Source of the DNA: Myrmaecium sp. VS I D KN 1
Taxonomy: Eukaryota > Ascomycota > Dothideomycetes > Valsariales > Valsariaceae
Direction: 5' to 3'
DNA: 64,000 bases
Assembly: GCA_019775845.1 (NCBI GenBank)
Contig: JADQAV010000022.1
Location: forward strand, 758,830-822,829
Below are positions 48,792 to 61,795 of this stretch, in pieces. Below the pieces are notes generated by a model, which was not told where the DNA came from, did not search any database, and saw only the letters and a program-made list of their open reading frames with translations. Each line of letters opens with the position of its first letter. Within the stretch, counting starts at the first letter, position 1. A program made the translations under genes and the position numbers.

Positions 48792-50274
48792 GCTATACCT
48801 GTCCGCCCGTCCTACAGGTCACCAACAGAGACAAGCCACACAGCAACAACTAACAAATCCCAAAGCCTCTCAGACGGAGCACAGAGCAGAACAGAGCAAT
48901 ATGAGGATATCAAAACGAGACGAGACGAGACAAGCGATGGACAGAGAGAAGAGAAACAGGAGCAGCCGGAAGAAAAAGACCAGATAAACCAAAAACCAAA
49001 AGACAAGCAACAAAAGAAAAGGCCATAGGCATCGATGTATAAAAAACCATCCACGAATCCATTCGAACTCCCTTCCCCATCATATCACACGCACTCCATT
49101 CCTGACGAAAAGAAGAAAAAAAGATTGCAAATGACTCCCATCATCACACGCAACGAACGAAACCAAAATAAAAGGGAAGCCTGGTGCAACTGTTACGCAC
49201 CTACCTAACCTACTACCTGACTTTTGTCTCAGGCCCCCCATTTCATGACGAGGTCACGGGCCGGACCGGGGGAGGGGGGATTCCAGCCTCCAGCGAAAGG
49301 GGATGAAGCAGAAGCAGAAGCAGAAGCAGGCAACTCCAATTCCAACTTCAACTCCAGCAAATTCAGACTGAAAACAAAAAGAAAGAGAAATTAAAAAACA
49401 AAAAAAGACTTTCTCAAAGCAGGGGACCTCCCGACTTCCCCGCTGGGCAAGGGAAGGGGAGCATACCTAATACGACCACGGAATCAAATCTGCCCCGATA
49501 TTATGATAGCAGTGACTATGGAGACTGGAGTAAGGTACATAGGTACCGCCGCAGCCCTCAGTCGTCCATCTGACCGACCCGCGGGTGGCCTGACGAGAAA
49601 CAATCCCTCCATGTCTCACTCTCACCCGTCTCACGTGCAAAGCGAGATATGACCTTAGTCATACAGCCATTCATCCCGAAAATGATGGGTTCATCACACC
49701 CAGAACAGATTGATCGCCGCTGTTTCACTTGGATGGTGCTTGGGGACAGGTCGTCGGGAGTCATACGTCCATGCGGCACGCACACAACATATAAAAACCA
49801 GGAGACGCGAAAGAAAGACCCAGACGATCTAAGAAACGATCACCACACAGAAGAAGTTTAAACAGATCAAGCAGGGACGGCAGTCGACGGCAGTATTTGT
49901 GGAAGCAGCAGTAGTAGATGTAATAGTTGTAGTAGTTGTAGTAGCACCACATGTCCATGAGAACCATACACCAACCGACCGTTTGATAACTAGAGGGGAA
50001 GGGATGTGCAGCGGCAGTTTCAAAAAGAGAAAAAAAAAAGTGGAGGAGGAAAAGAAAGAGGAAAGGGAAAAAAGCAAGAAGTTACAAACTCGAATTCAAC
50101 TCCACCATCACCGCGTAAACCTCTTGACCCCGACTGAAGTGACGCGCACCGATCGGGTGGAGATATATCATGACGGGACTTGAAAAGGATGTCTGCGTGA
50201 TCTCGAATCGCGGATATGGTTTTTGTATTGGTGATGATTCGAGACGTGGGTCATCAAAGTTATACACGTGGCGC
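48792..50274. other. CorA-like promoter and Arf1 3' flank
   Basis: 1.5 kb. Low-complexity A/G-rich leader-like sequence (48880-49010), an AGAAGC tandem stretch at about 49308-49330, CTACCTAACC-type words near 49200-49215 and TAGTTG-type repeats near 49910-49940. No gene is supported. Confidence 0.55.
49308..49330. repeat. Short tandem repeat (AGAAGC)n
   Basis: About four copies of AGAAGC in the CorA-like upstream region. Confidence 0.75.
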
Positions 50275-52681
<2,407 letters not shown>

Positions 52682-54317
52682 CTACTCCTCATCCTCATCC
52701 TCATCAATCACCCTCCTCCTCTTCGCCGCCCGACTCGTGCTGGCAACAACCTCCTCCTCCTCCTCCTCCCGCTCCTCATCATCCTCACCAACAGCATCCT
52801 CATCGCTCCCACGACCGCGTTTCGGGCTCTCCCGATGCTGATGCCGGTGCCGCGGCTCCTCCAACTCCTCCTCATCCTCCTCCTCCTCATCATCATCAGC
52901 CGCCGGCTCCTCCTCCTCATCGCTCGCCGCAATGAAATCATCCTCCTCATCATACTCATCCTGCCGCGTGCGTCCACGGCCATAATCCTCCTCATCGCTC
53001 CAGTCATCCCGGCGCTGCCGGCGTGGCTTCGTCCCCGAGCGCTTGCCGCCCGTACTTTCGAGGGAGGAGAGGCCGAGACCGCCGCCGCCGCCCATGCCGC
53101 GCGCACCCCGCCCGCCCCGACTCTCCCGCTCCATGGCTCGCAGCTGGGCCTTTTCCCGCTGCCGCTCCTCCTTGAGGCGCTGCTTCTCGGCTTTCTCCGC
53201 GAGGCGCCGCTTCGCCTCCGGGTCCTCCATCGTGTCGATGATTTGGATGCCGTTGGCGCCGCCGGGGGCGCGGGAGGAGGAGGCCGCGAGTCGGTTTTGC
53301 AGCCGTTCGAGGGCTTCGTCGGTGGTGGAGCCCGAGGGGTTGATGGTCAGACCCGCGGTGACTTTGTTGCTCGCTTTGATCACGCCGGCGTCTTCGTAGG
53401 GCGCGACCAGGTAGGTGAAGGAGTCATGCGCGGCCGAGTAGCCCGTGTCTCGTTGACGGGAGTCTTTGATGCTCGTCGGTGTGGGCTTGGGCGGGTTGCG
53501 CTGGGGAGGCGCGAGCGGTTTGCCGTCGATGGTGTACTGCGTGGTAGGATCGCTGGCGAACTGCAAGGTTAAGCTGCCGTCCGACCAGCGCAGGATCCGT
53601 GCATTGGATTGCAGTTCCTTGGGGTTGGACGGCGAGCGTCTCCAGCGCAGGGTGGTCATCGCAACCTTGTAAGCATCGAAGTTTTCGGCCGCGGGGCCTC
53701 GAGCGTGGGGATCTGCCGTCGGCGGTTGGAACTTCTGCAGCGAGAACGCGGTAGGCTCGATGGCGAGGAAAGTCGGGACTTTCATGATGTAGAGCTAGAA
53801 AAGTCGTTAACACGGCGCTGTATACGGCATTGTAACAGCATACCTCATTGTCACTCGGCTTCGGTATCTTGTGTCTTCCAATGGTGATGGGCCAGACAAC
53901 CTCCGAGGCCTCTTGCATGGCATCCTCGTCCTGTTCCTCGTCGTCGTACCGCCGATCCATCCGACCCTCATCGTCTCCCGAGTCCAACTGCTCGTCGTCC
54001 AAAGTGCGTTGCTTGCTGGAAGCGGGTCAGCCCATCACGAACCCGAAGAACTCGGTCTATAAAGTTTTCTCATACGGTTCAACATTCCCAAGACCGTCGT
54101 CAAAGCCGGCATCGGCATCGCCGAAGAGGTCGTCATCGTCAATGCCGTCATCCTCCTCGTCATCCTCCTCGTCATCCTCCACGGTCTGCTTGACGTCGGG
54201 CGCGGATCCAGCCTCGCTGGCAGCGGCAGCGTCTACCTGCTGCTCCTCACCATTGACCTCGGGTTCGGCGGCAGCGACGTCATCGCGCGGTGCCGGAGAG
54301 CCTTCTTCATCCGACAT
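52682..54317 (-). CDS. Paf1-complex subunit Leo1
   Basis: Three exons: 54317-54076, 54015-53844, 53794-52682; 508 residues. Leo1 is part of the Paf1 complex, which travels with RNA polymerase II and promotes histone H2B ubiquitylation and H3K4/K36 methylation. Seen: a very acidic N-terminus (DDEEDDEEDDGIDDDDLFGD, with the DLFG motif), the Leo1 core with IPKPSDNELYIMKVPTFLAI, TLRWRRSPS and ARILRWSDGSLTLQFASDP, SFTYLVAPYED, then a charged helix EAKRRLAEKAEKQRLKEERQ, Gly-rich GGRGARGMGGGGG and an acidic/basic C-terminal tail with AAKRRRVIDEDE (likely NLS). Low-complexity acidic codons make the C-terminal third repetitive. Confidence 0.93.
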
Positions 54318-55187
54318 GGTGGAAGGGCGCGGTCAGAGGGTGGAGTCTCGCGCGCGCGTGAAATGCGCAGGACCTGCTTTCAGCGGGCTCCGGGGCGCGC
54401 GAAAGAGGAATGGAGAAGGAGAGCGGGTGTGCCCGGCGTGGGCAAGAGGAGGTCTCGCTGTGCGAAGAGGCGATCCGAGACTGCTTGACGTGTCAGGTGA
54501 GCTTGGCCGTGCGCGAGATCGGTCTTGATGAGAATGGAAGGGCGAGAGGTCGTCGGAGGTGAATGGTGCTCGGCCAGCAAGCTCAGGCACGCATGGTAAC
54601 TGGATGGAGGAGGGCAGGGAAAGGCGCGTCCGTGCGGGATTCTTGGTGGACGCAAGCGGATAAGCGCACCAGACCCGCGATCTCTCGAGCTCGTGAGCGG
54701 TCCAGTGAGCGGTGGGCGGCGGGCGGCGGTCCCCTCACAGGCCCATCAGTCCCTGAAACCGTCGGGGGATCTCAAAGGGGGCAAATTGTATGGCATTGGC
54801 ATTGGCATTGGCATTGGCTCTGCACAGCTGCACATCTGCATCCCATCCTCTCTAGTACTCTACTACTGTATCCATCAAACATCCGGGGCAACAAACGACG
54901 AACCACTGCAGGCAAGCAAGACTGAGCAGCCTGACACTTCCTCCAACATCGTCACTCCCTCCCCTTTTGTCCTCTCGCCTCGCCTCGCCTCTCCGCCTCG
55001 CCTGGCCACTACCTACCTCTTCTGTCCATCCATCCATCCAACCTCCGAACCTCCTCCTCTCTCCTTCTCACTCCCTGCCCTCCTCCTCCACTCCCTCCAC
55101 CTCCGGTCCGGATCTCGTGTCGTTGCCCTTCAGTTTCGTTTCCTTCTCGTCCCCGGCGGACCTCGTTCGTTTCACCTTCTCGGTATC
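54318..55187. promoter_or_regulatory. Divergent promoter, Leo1 / Mob2
   Basis: 870 bp between start codons. Holds the tandem ATTGGC block at 54795-54818 and a long CT-rich plus-strand leader (about 54940-55180) ahead of Mob2. Confidence 0.55.
54795..54818 (-). promoter_or_regulatory. Four tandem inverted CCAAT boxes
   Basis: Four back-to-back ATTGGC units put CCAAT pentamers on the minus strand at 6-bp steps (54795-99, 54801-05, 54807-11, 54813-17). CCAAT is bound by the HapB/C/E complex in filamentous fungi. The block is about 370 bp from the Mob2 start and 480 bp from the Leo1 start. It could also be a simple hexamer repeat with no role. Confidence 0.45.
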
Positions 55188-56855
55188 ATGGCCGCCTCCT
55201 TCTTCTCGAGCGTGTAAGTGCAGCAGCCTGGAGTGGTGCAATCGTGCCTCCCGTCCTCCCTCCCCTCCACTTCCGTCCTCCCCTCTTGTCCACCCTCACT
55301 CCCTCCCTCCCCCTCCTTCATGGCCGCGGCGCTCGTTGTCATGTGCCGCCAACAGCGACTACCACTTGCTACCTCGCTGTCACTCCATCAGCTGGTCCTG
55401 CTGCTGGCTCCCATCTCCCCCCTTCCCCATCCCCTTCGCCCTCCCCCTCACATCTCCGATCTTCCCTCTTGTCTCATGCGGACTATGAGATCGTCCTGGC
55501 GATAACTACTGCTGCTGCCCTCTCCACGCATGATCCCTACAGATCCACCCTTCCCCCCTTCTGCCTGCTGCGAAACACCAACACCACCAGCCTGCACATC
55601 TCCAACCCACCCGACATCTGTTCACACCTTCACGCGCTGCATAAATCTCAGATCTTGCCGATCGCTCACCGCCACTTTTCCCCCTCCTGGCACTGCCCTC
55701 TCTCTGAACAGCTCCGTGTGTTGACCTTATCTCCTCACCTCCGCAGACGCTCTGGCTTCGGCCGTCAGTCCAACAAGGGCAGCAACCAAAACAAAGGCAG
55801 CGGCCAAACGACCTCCTCGCCGTCCTCCTACTCTCCCTCGCCCACCTCCGCCGCGACGCCCTCGATCCCGCCTATGCCCCAGTCGCCTGCCCTGTCCGCA
55901 CAAATGTCGGTCGAATCCCCCGTCGCTGAGCCTCAGTCCGCAGGCGGCCGCAAACCGCCCTTCTTCTTCCGCGAGGAGTACTCGGGCCTGATTGTGAAAG
56001 GCAACTTTATGACATTGGCTGCCAAGCCTGTTTTGGTTGAGGAGGGCGAGTGGCTTGCGCATCAAGGTGAGCGACCTCGCCAGGCCGTGCGTCGATAACC
56101 CCAGACTTACGTTGCGTAGTCGTTGAGCAGTACCGGCTTCTTGAGCAGATGATTGAAATCATCAAGGCACACGATGAGAGGTCCGGACGTCCGATCTGCA
56201 ACCCCGAGACATGCCCTACCATGTCTGCATCTGGGTAAGTTTGCGGGTGTTTTTCTTTCCGCTCGACGTCTATGCTAAGACGAGGAGCAGGCACACTTAT
56301 ACCTGGCTGGACCAGAACAAGAAGCCCATCAAGATCCCTGCTATTCAGTACATCAACCTGGTCCAAAAGTGGATCGTCGGCAAGATCAACGACCCCTCCA
56401 TCTTCCCCACTGACACGAGCACACCCTCGAACTACGCGTCCGGAGGCCTGAACAGTCCCCACAGCGGCACTCCGATCGCTGCTGGACCAACCTCTCTCAA
56501 CGCCCCGCTCTCCCAGCTTTCCGGTCGCGACTGGCTCGGCAAATCCTCCGGGTTCCCGGAATCGTTCGAATCCGACATCAAGTCCATTTACCGGCAGATG
56601 ATGCGCTGCTACGCCCACATCTACCACGGCCACTGGCTCGAGCCTTTCTGGCACGTCAACGCGTACAAGGAGCTCAACACCTGCTTCATCCACTTCATCA
56701 ACGTTGGCAAGCTCTTTAACCTCATCGGCGACAAGGAGATGGAGCCGATGGCACCTCTGATCGAGCTGTGGCACGTGAAGGGTTTGCTGCCGGTCCACGA
56801 CAAGCCTGCGGAGACGCCAAAGAGCGAGCAGAAGCCTGCCGGTGCCGCAGCATAA
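55188..56855 (+). CDS. Mob2-type coactivator of NDR kinase
   Basis: Four exons: 55188-55213, 55747-56066, 56120-56234, 56291-56855; 341 residues. The first exon gives only MAASFFSSV and is joined over an unusually long, CT-rich 533-nt intron to RSGFGRQSNKGSNQNKGSG. A Ser/Pro-rich linker leads to the Mob domain: FREEYSGLIVKGNFMTLA, VVEQYRLLEQMIEIIKAHDE, CNPETCPTMSASG, YTWLDQNKKPIKIPAIQYIN, then a fungal insert (TPSNYASGGLNSPHSGTP) and CYAHIYHGHWLEPFWHVNA. Putative zinc ligands are the Cys pair in CNPETC and the His pair in HIYHGH. The WLDQN..IPAIQYI block fits Mob2 (partner of Cot1/Orb6 kinase in polar growth) rather than Mob1 (partner of Dbf2). The start depends on the long intron and is less certain than the domain. 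Confidence 0.88.
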
Positions 56856-57622
56856 GGAACGAGAGGGGTGGGGTTTGGGGTTCGGGAGATGGTATGAAAA
56901 CCTGGAAGGCCTCTTTATCTCTCTTTCATCTCCTGTCAGTGTTGCGCGCAAATCAGTCAGCGTCAAAAGAGATTTGCATTCATGGAAACGGCGTCCGGGG
57001 GAGCGTCATGATGTCTGGAGTTTTTCATTTCCACAGGTGGTACCATCAGTCTCCATATTTTCGGCTTTTTCTAGGCAAGCAAGCTAGGTATGAGATACAT
57101 TGCTCGCCTTCTTCTTCTCCGTCTTCATCAAAGGCCCATAGCTCGAGCGCGTGATCTTTCGATTCGTAGGGAGAAGCGAGAGAACGTAAAGCATGCCAGA
57201 ACAAATTCTTCGTATGCATCCATTGATTTCTGTTCGCTCAACATGACGAGCCTAACATAACGAGCCTCTATAATAACACTAGCTGCAACATCGACGAGGG
57301 CAACGATGGATTCGAATAACACCCCATCCCCCTATCCCGTGCATCATGCGTTTCCCCGATCGATACTAATCCGTGCGAAAGAGACCAATGAAAACAGAAA
57401 TAATGAGGGAAAAAAAGAACTTAGCACCCCTTTTCTTCTTTGCAAAGGGAGAAAATAACTCATTGACATGCAAAGAACATTCCATCCAGAAGAACAATGA
57501 AGATCCGAACCCGACCCGACGTGAAAGTAAAGTGAAAACCTCCCTTCGATAAACGCCGTTGAGTTGAGAAAAGAAAAGACACGTGCGGATCGAAATACAC
57601 TTTTTTCTATAACCCTCCACGA
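56856..57622. other. Convergent 3' flanks
   Basis: 0.77 kb between Mob2 and Trm2 3' ends; UTR-like, A/G-rich near 57370-57600. No gene seen. Confidence 0.55.
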
Positions 57623-59548
57623 TCACGCCGTGGCCGGGACGGTGGAGGCGGCCTCATCACCGACGAGAGCAGCAGGGGCAGGAGCATCAGCAGCAGTAGC
57701 AGCAGCCGTTCCATTCACCTCCGTCTCCGCCTTCTCCTGCTCCTTCCCCTCCGGCTCCCACCTCCCAAACGGCGCCACCCGCCTCAACACCGCCACGCCC
57801 TCCACATGGCCCGTCTGGGGGAAAAAATCAAATCCCACCAGCGAATCAATGACATACGCGCCCCCCTCCCCAACACCCTGCATCCCCCCGACCAGAATCC
57901 CCACGTCGCGGGCCTGGGTGTGGACGTTGCAGGAGACGTACAGGATGCGGGCGGGTCCGTAGGCGAGGAGCTGGCGGAGGAAGGAGGCGTCGCAGCCCTT
58001 GCGGGGCGGGTCGAGGAGGACGACGGTGTGGGCGGGTGGGCTGCGGATTTGGCGGAAGAGGTGGGCGGCGTCGGCGGCGTGGAAGGATGCCCGTGAGGGG
58101 GAAAGGTGGTTCAGGTGCAGGTTTTGGGTGGCGGAGGCGATGGATTGGGCGGAGATGTCGATGCCGAGGGAGGAGGGGAGGTGAGGGGAGAGCGTGATGG
58201 TGAAGAGGCCGGAGCCGGAGTAGGCGTCGATGAGGTGGGTGATGGGTGGGGGCTGGGGGTTGGAGGTGGAGGTGGAGTTGGCATCGGGAGGGGGCAAGAT
58301 GTGCGCGGCGACGTAGTCGGTGAAGCGGGGGAGGATGCTGTTGTTGTTCTGGAAGAAGGCGCCGGCCGGGTTGCGGAAGACCCAGTCGCCGATGTACTCG
58401 GTCGACTCGGCGTTGTTGTCCGTGATGCACGTCTTGACGTGGACGTGCTCGCCGCTCCCCGTCGTGACTGCTTCGATCACGGCGTCCGGGTCGGCCTGGC
58501 GGGCGGCTTCGATCGCGGCCACGTCCGCTTTGGCAAACCGGGTCGTGTTCTCCCGCAGCAGGATGGTGGCGCCTTTCCGGTACTTGTGGATCTCGGCGGC
58601 GACGCGCTTGCGCTCCCGCCGCAGCCCGTTCACCACCGCCGGCGTGCCGATCGGGCAGTCCTCGATGTCGAGCGTGTGCCGGGTGCCCTTCTTCATGAAG
58701 CCGACGTTGGGCACCTCGGTGAAGACGCGCTGGATGCCGTTGCGGCCGTCGCTCTTTTTGCCCGGCGGGCCGTCGAAGTGCGGCGTCAGCTTGGTCCGGT
58801 AGCCGTACTGGAGCGGGGAGCCGATGGTGTCGCCGACGGGCGGGACGAGCGCCGGGTCCAGGTTGGAGAAGTTCTTGTACGCCTTCTCCACGATCGTCTT
58901 CTTGTGCGCGAGCTGGTCCTCGTACGGCAGCATCTGGAACTGGCACCCGCCGCAGGAGGCGAAGTACTTGCACTTGATCAGGCTGTCGTCCCGCCGCGGG
59001 CCCGGCTGCTTCACCCCCAGGAAGTCCGTCAATGAGTATCGCTCCTTGTCCAGCCGTCGGAAGATCTTCGCGCGGACGACGTCGCCGGGGACGGTGGAGG
59101 GCACGACGTAGACGTGCTTGCGGTCAGGGGAGATGGCCAGCCCGTCGCCCGTCGAGGAGATCTCGGAAACGGTGAGTTCGACTTCGGAGAAGAGCTCCGG
59201 TTGCGCTGTTGTCGTCGGCGCTGTCTGATCTGATGTCCCGTTCTCCGCACCGTCCGAGGGGCTGTCGAGGGAGAACTTCTCGAGCAGGGCGTTCACGTCG
59301 TGCAGCAGCACCTCATCGTGCGATCCGGAGCTCCTGAGCTCGTGTTCCTTCACGGCTTTCTGCTTCTTGTTCTTGGGCTTCCACTGCCCTTTGCCCTGGA
59401 ACGGCCGCTTCTTGGTGCCGTTGCTCTCCACCGGGGCGGCCGCGGCGGCCGTGGCGCAAGAGGCCATTCTGTATGCGATCGGAGCGAAGGAGACGGACTT
59501 CACGGTCGGGCGGGCCCAGAGTCTGCTCAGGAAAGGCGGCGGGCGCAT
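57623..59548 (-). CDS. tRNA (uracil-5-)-methyltransferase Trm2
   Basis: Single-exon frame. From ATG 59548 it encodes 641 residues; the frame stays open to another ATG at 59695 (690 residues). I prefer 59548 because an AT-rich, TATA-like stretch (about 59588-59598, minus strand) lies between the two ATGs and because MRPPPFLSRLWARPTVKSVS looks like a mitochondrial presequence. Trm2 makes m5U54 in the T-loop of tRNA. Seen: a TRAM-like domain (VELTVSEISSTGDGLAI, VVPSTVPGDVVRAKIF), the iron-sulfur-type CKYFASCGGCQFQMLPYEDQ, the SAM fold LIDAYSGSGLFTITLS, motif IV LLDPPRKGCDASFL and the nucleophile loop ILYVSCNVHTQARDV. The C-terminus is an Ala/Glu-rich tail. It may act in both nucleus/cytosol and mitochondria. 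Confidence 0.92.
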   Translation of the reverse strand: MRPPPFLSRLWARPTVKSVSFAPIAYRMASCATAAAAAPVESNGTKKRPFQGKGQWKPKNKKQKAVKEHELRSSGSHDEVLLHDVNALLEKFSLDSPSDGAENGTSDQTAPTTTAQPELFSEVELTVSEISSTGDGLAISPDRKHVYVVPSTVPGDVVRAKIFRRLDKERYSLTDFLGVKQPGPRRDDSLIKCKYFASCGGCQFQMLPYEDQLAHKKTIVEKAYKNFSNLDPALVPPVGDTIGSPLQYGYRTKLTPHFDGPPGKKSDGRNGIQRVFTEVPNVGFMKKGTRHTLDIEDCPIGTPAVVNGLRRERKRVAAEIHKYRKGATILLRENTTRFAKADVAAIEAARQADPDAVIEAVTTGSGEHVHVKTCITDNNAESTEYIGDWVFRNPAGAFFQNNNSILPRFTDYVAAHILPPPDANSTSTSNPQPPPITHLIDAYSGSGLFTITLSPHLPSSLGIDISAQSIASATQNLHLNHLSPSRASFHAADAAHLFRQIRSPPAHTVVLLDPPRKGCDASFLRQLLAYGPARILYVSCNVHTQARDVGILVGGMQGVGEGGAYVIDSLVGFDFFPQTGHVEGVAVLRRVAPFGRWEPEGKEQEKAETEVNGTAAATAADAPAPAALVGDEAASTVPATA

Positions 59549-59867
59549 GTACAGTATGGGGGTGTGAATGGTGGCGGTCCCGGGGCACATAAAATATATC
59601 GGACAGGGTCCTTTTCCTGCGGACGTCGCAGCGCAAATCTTATCGGCTGCCCTGCCATTGGACCGTCGACCGTTGGGTGGGCGGCCAGGCTTCATGTTTG
59701 CCTGAGGCCGTCAGAGAAATCGACCTCTTCCACCACCAGGCCGAGCCCCGACGTCGTCCGCTCGCTTCAACAATATTCCCTCCCGTCTCCTCCCTTCCAC
59801 TCCCCACCAGTCAACCCGGCGTGAGAGGGAAAGGCAAGCGGCGAGACGCTTCCGAACCGACCTCACG
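59549..59867. promoter_or_regulatory. Divergent promoter, Trm2 / uS5m
   Basis: 319 bp between the preferred start codons. The minus strand has a GATATATTTTATG element near 59587-59599. The plus-strand leader is short and CT-rich. Confidence 0.5.
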
Positions 59868-61256
59868 ATGAGCGTCTCACGACCGATACGCTGCTTCTTC
59901 TCTAGAGCGACCGCTGCCCTCCCGAAAACCTCCGCGCCGCGCCGACCCTTCCACTCCACGCCCGTTCAGGCCGCGCGACGAACCCGGTACCCGTCGATCA
60001 AGGCGGAGGAGCTCGAGAAGTTGAACCGGCCCTACGATGCGGAGGACGAGGAAGCATTGAAGGCCAAGTACACCGAGAAGCAGCTCGAAGCGATCCGGCT
60101 CGCCGAGCAGCACATCCCGACGGAGGAACTCCAGGCCCGTCAGATCGCCCGCCACGACGGCTGGGGCATGCCGTACGAGGACGACATGTCCCGAGTCGAT
60201 CCCGTCCTGGACAACAAGATCAAGAAGAGGCTGCCGTACATGAACCTCCACGACGAGATGCTGCTGGAAGATCTGGAGGACCGATGGGCGGAGAAAATCA
60301 TCGAGCTGGGCCACAATGCGATTGGCGACGACCCGAGCGCGGGACCCGTCTCCAAGGAGAAGGAGGATGAACTGGCGCTGGAGGCGATCAAGTTCTTCGA
60401 CGATCCGGAGACGTACTTCCCCAACAACAGCCCGGAGGCGCTGGAGGCGCTCCGCAACTTCGAGCAGTACAGCAGCTACGTCCCCGAACTGCCCGTCATC
60501 GACGCCCCGGAGATGAAGCGGATGGTCGACCGAGGCCAGGAGGAGGAGGATCCGCACGACGTGCGGTTGCGGAAGTACCTCGGCTGGGACAAGAGCCGGG
60601 TGAAGAACATCAAGACCAAGGTCCTGGTTCACCGCCGGGTCGTCAACCAAACGCGCATGGGCAAGATCCAGTCCATGTACTACCTCGCCATCGCCGGCAA
60701 CCAGCACGGCCTGCTCGGCATCGGCGAGGGCAAGTCGGCCGAGCCGGAAGACGCGATCAAGCAGGCCCGCGTCCACGCCATCCGGAACCTCAAGCCCATC
60801 CCCCGGTACGAGAACCGGACGATCTACGGTGACATCGAGGCCAAGGTCGGCGCGACCGAGGTGACGTTGAGCGCGAGACCGCCAGGTACGTGAATGAACA
60901 TTCCTCTCCCCNNNNNNNNNNNNNNNNNCCCCCCCCCCCCCCCCCCCCCTCCCCGCAAACCAAATTCCACTCGCAAGAGGGAGAGAAACAGAAAGAAGGG
61001 ATCTAGGCAACTGACAAACTCTCTCCCCCCTCCAGGTTTCGGCATCCGGACCTCCCCGCTCATCTTCGAGATGGCCCGGCTGGCGGGCATCAAGGACCTG
61101 TCGGCCAAGTGCCCCCGCTCCCGCAACAAGATGAACGTGGTGAAGGCGACGTGGGAGGCCCTCCTGGGCCAGCGCCTGCCCGAGGACATCGCCCGCGCCC
61201 GCGGCCGCAAGCTCGTCGACGTCCGTCGCGTCTACTACGGCGCCAGCGTGAACTAG
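59868..61256 (+). CDS. Mitochondrial ribosomal protein uS5m
   Basis: Two exons, 59868-60885 and 61036-61256; 412 residues. The presequence MSVSRPIRCFFSRATAALPK is Arg/Ser-rich. A long fungal N-terminal extension (40-250) with acidic helices precedes the S5 domain: KTKVLVHRRVVNQTRMGKIQ, MYYLAIAGNQHGLLGIGEGK, the RTIYGDIEAKVGATEVTLSA strand pair, then across the intron FGIRTSPLIFEMARLAGIKD and LSAKCPRSRNKMNVVKATWE. uS5m is part of the mitoribosomal small subunit near the mRNA entry site. The 150-nt intron contains a run of N and a long C homopolymer, so its true length is unknown, but the exons on either side join in frame (GFGIRT). Confidence 0.95.
60912..60928. other. Assembly gap (17 N)
   Basis: Seventeen unknown bases directly before a C homopolymer, inside the uS5m intron. 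A likely sequencing dropout at a C-rich tract. Confidence 0.97.
60929..60949. repeat. Poly-C homopolymer beside the gap
   Basis: At least 21 consecutive C directly after the N run (C-rich sequence also precedes it). True length is uncertain. Confidence 0.85.
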
Positions 61257-61795
61257 ATGGGCCAAAGGAGGGAGGGGAAAGAAGAAAGAAGAATGGAGGA
61301 AGAGAGGGCTTTGCCTTGGTGGAGAGGGGCTGGGGTAGGGAAGGGTGGGGTGGAGTGGGATGTGTGGGGGTTTGGTGACTGTATCATATATTTTGGGAAT
61401 GGCATGGGCCGTCTGAATAGGGCTTTTCCTTGTTTTTTGCATCGGGTTGAATGTAGGGATGTGTATATGTGGTTTGAGGGACGAGGATTGGCGTGGAGGT
61501 ACGGACGCATAGAGGGAGGGGAAAATGTTACTTCGTCCAGAAAGGGCCAGCATCCTTCTCGTCATCGTGAGATACAGCTTTTTCCAATCCGTCCTGAGGG
61601 AAAGAGGAGAGGGGGGAACAAGCAATGAAAACATGATGTAGAAAGATATTTACTGTATTTTTGGGGGTTGTGGGTATCATAATATCATCATCATCCTCTT
61701 CCTCCGACCTCCATCTTCCCCACGCACTCCGCAATCCCTCCCAAGCCTTGTCCACCAGCATCCCTCCCTCCCCATCTCCATCCCACCCCACCAGC
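61257..61795. other. Convergent 3' flanks
   Basis: 0.54 kb between the uS5m and Dad3 stop codons; G-rich on the left, C-rich on the right. Nothing else supported. Confidence 0.55.

Noticed and set aside
58106-59035. 309-codon plus-strand open frame
   Set aside because: Antisense to Trm2, Val/Gly-rich, no motifs.
59549-59695. N-terminal extension of Trm2 to the upstream ATG at 59695
   Set aside because: The extension overlaps a TATA-like promoter element and lacks conserved features; kept only as an alternative start.
59877-61634. Long minus-strand frame running through the N gap
   Set aside because: Antisense to uS5m and translated through unknown bases; not a gene.
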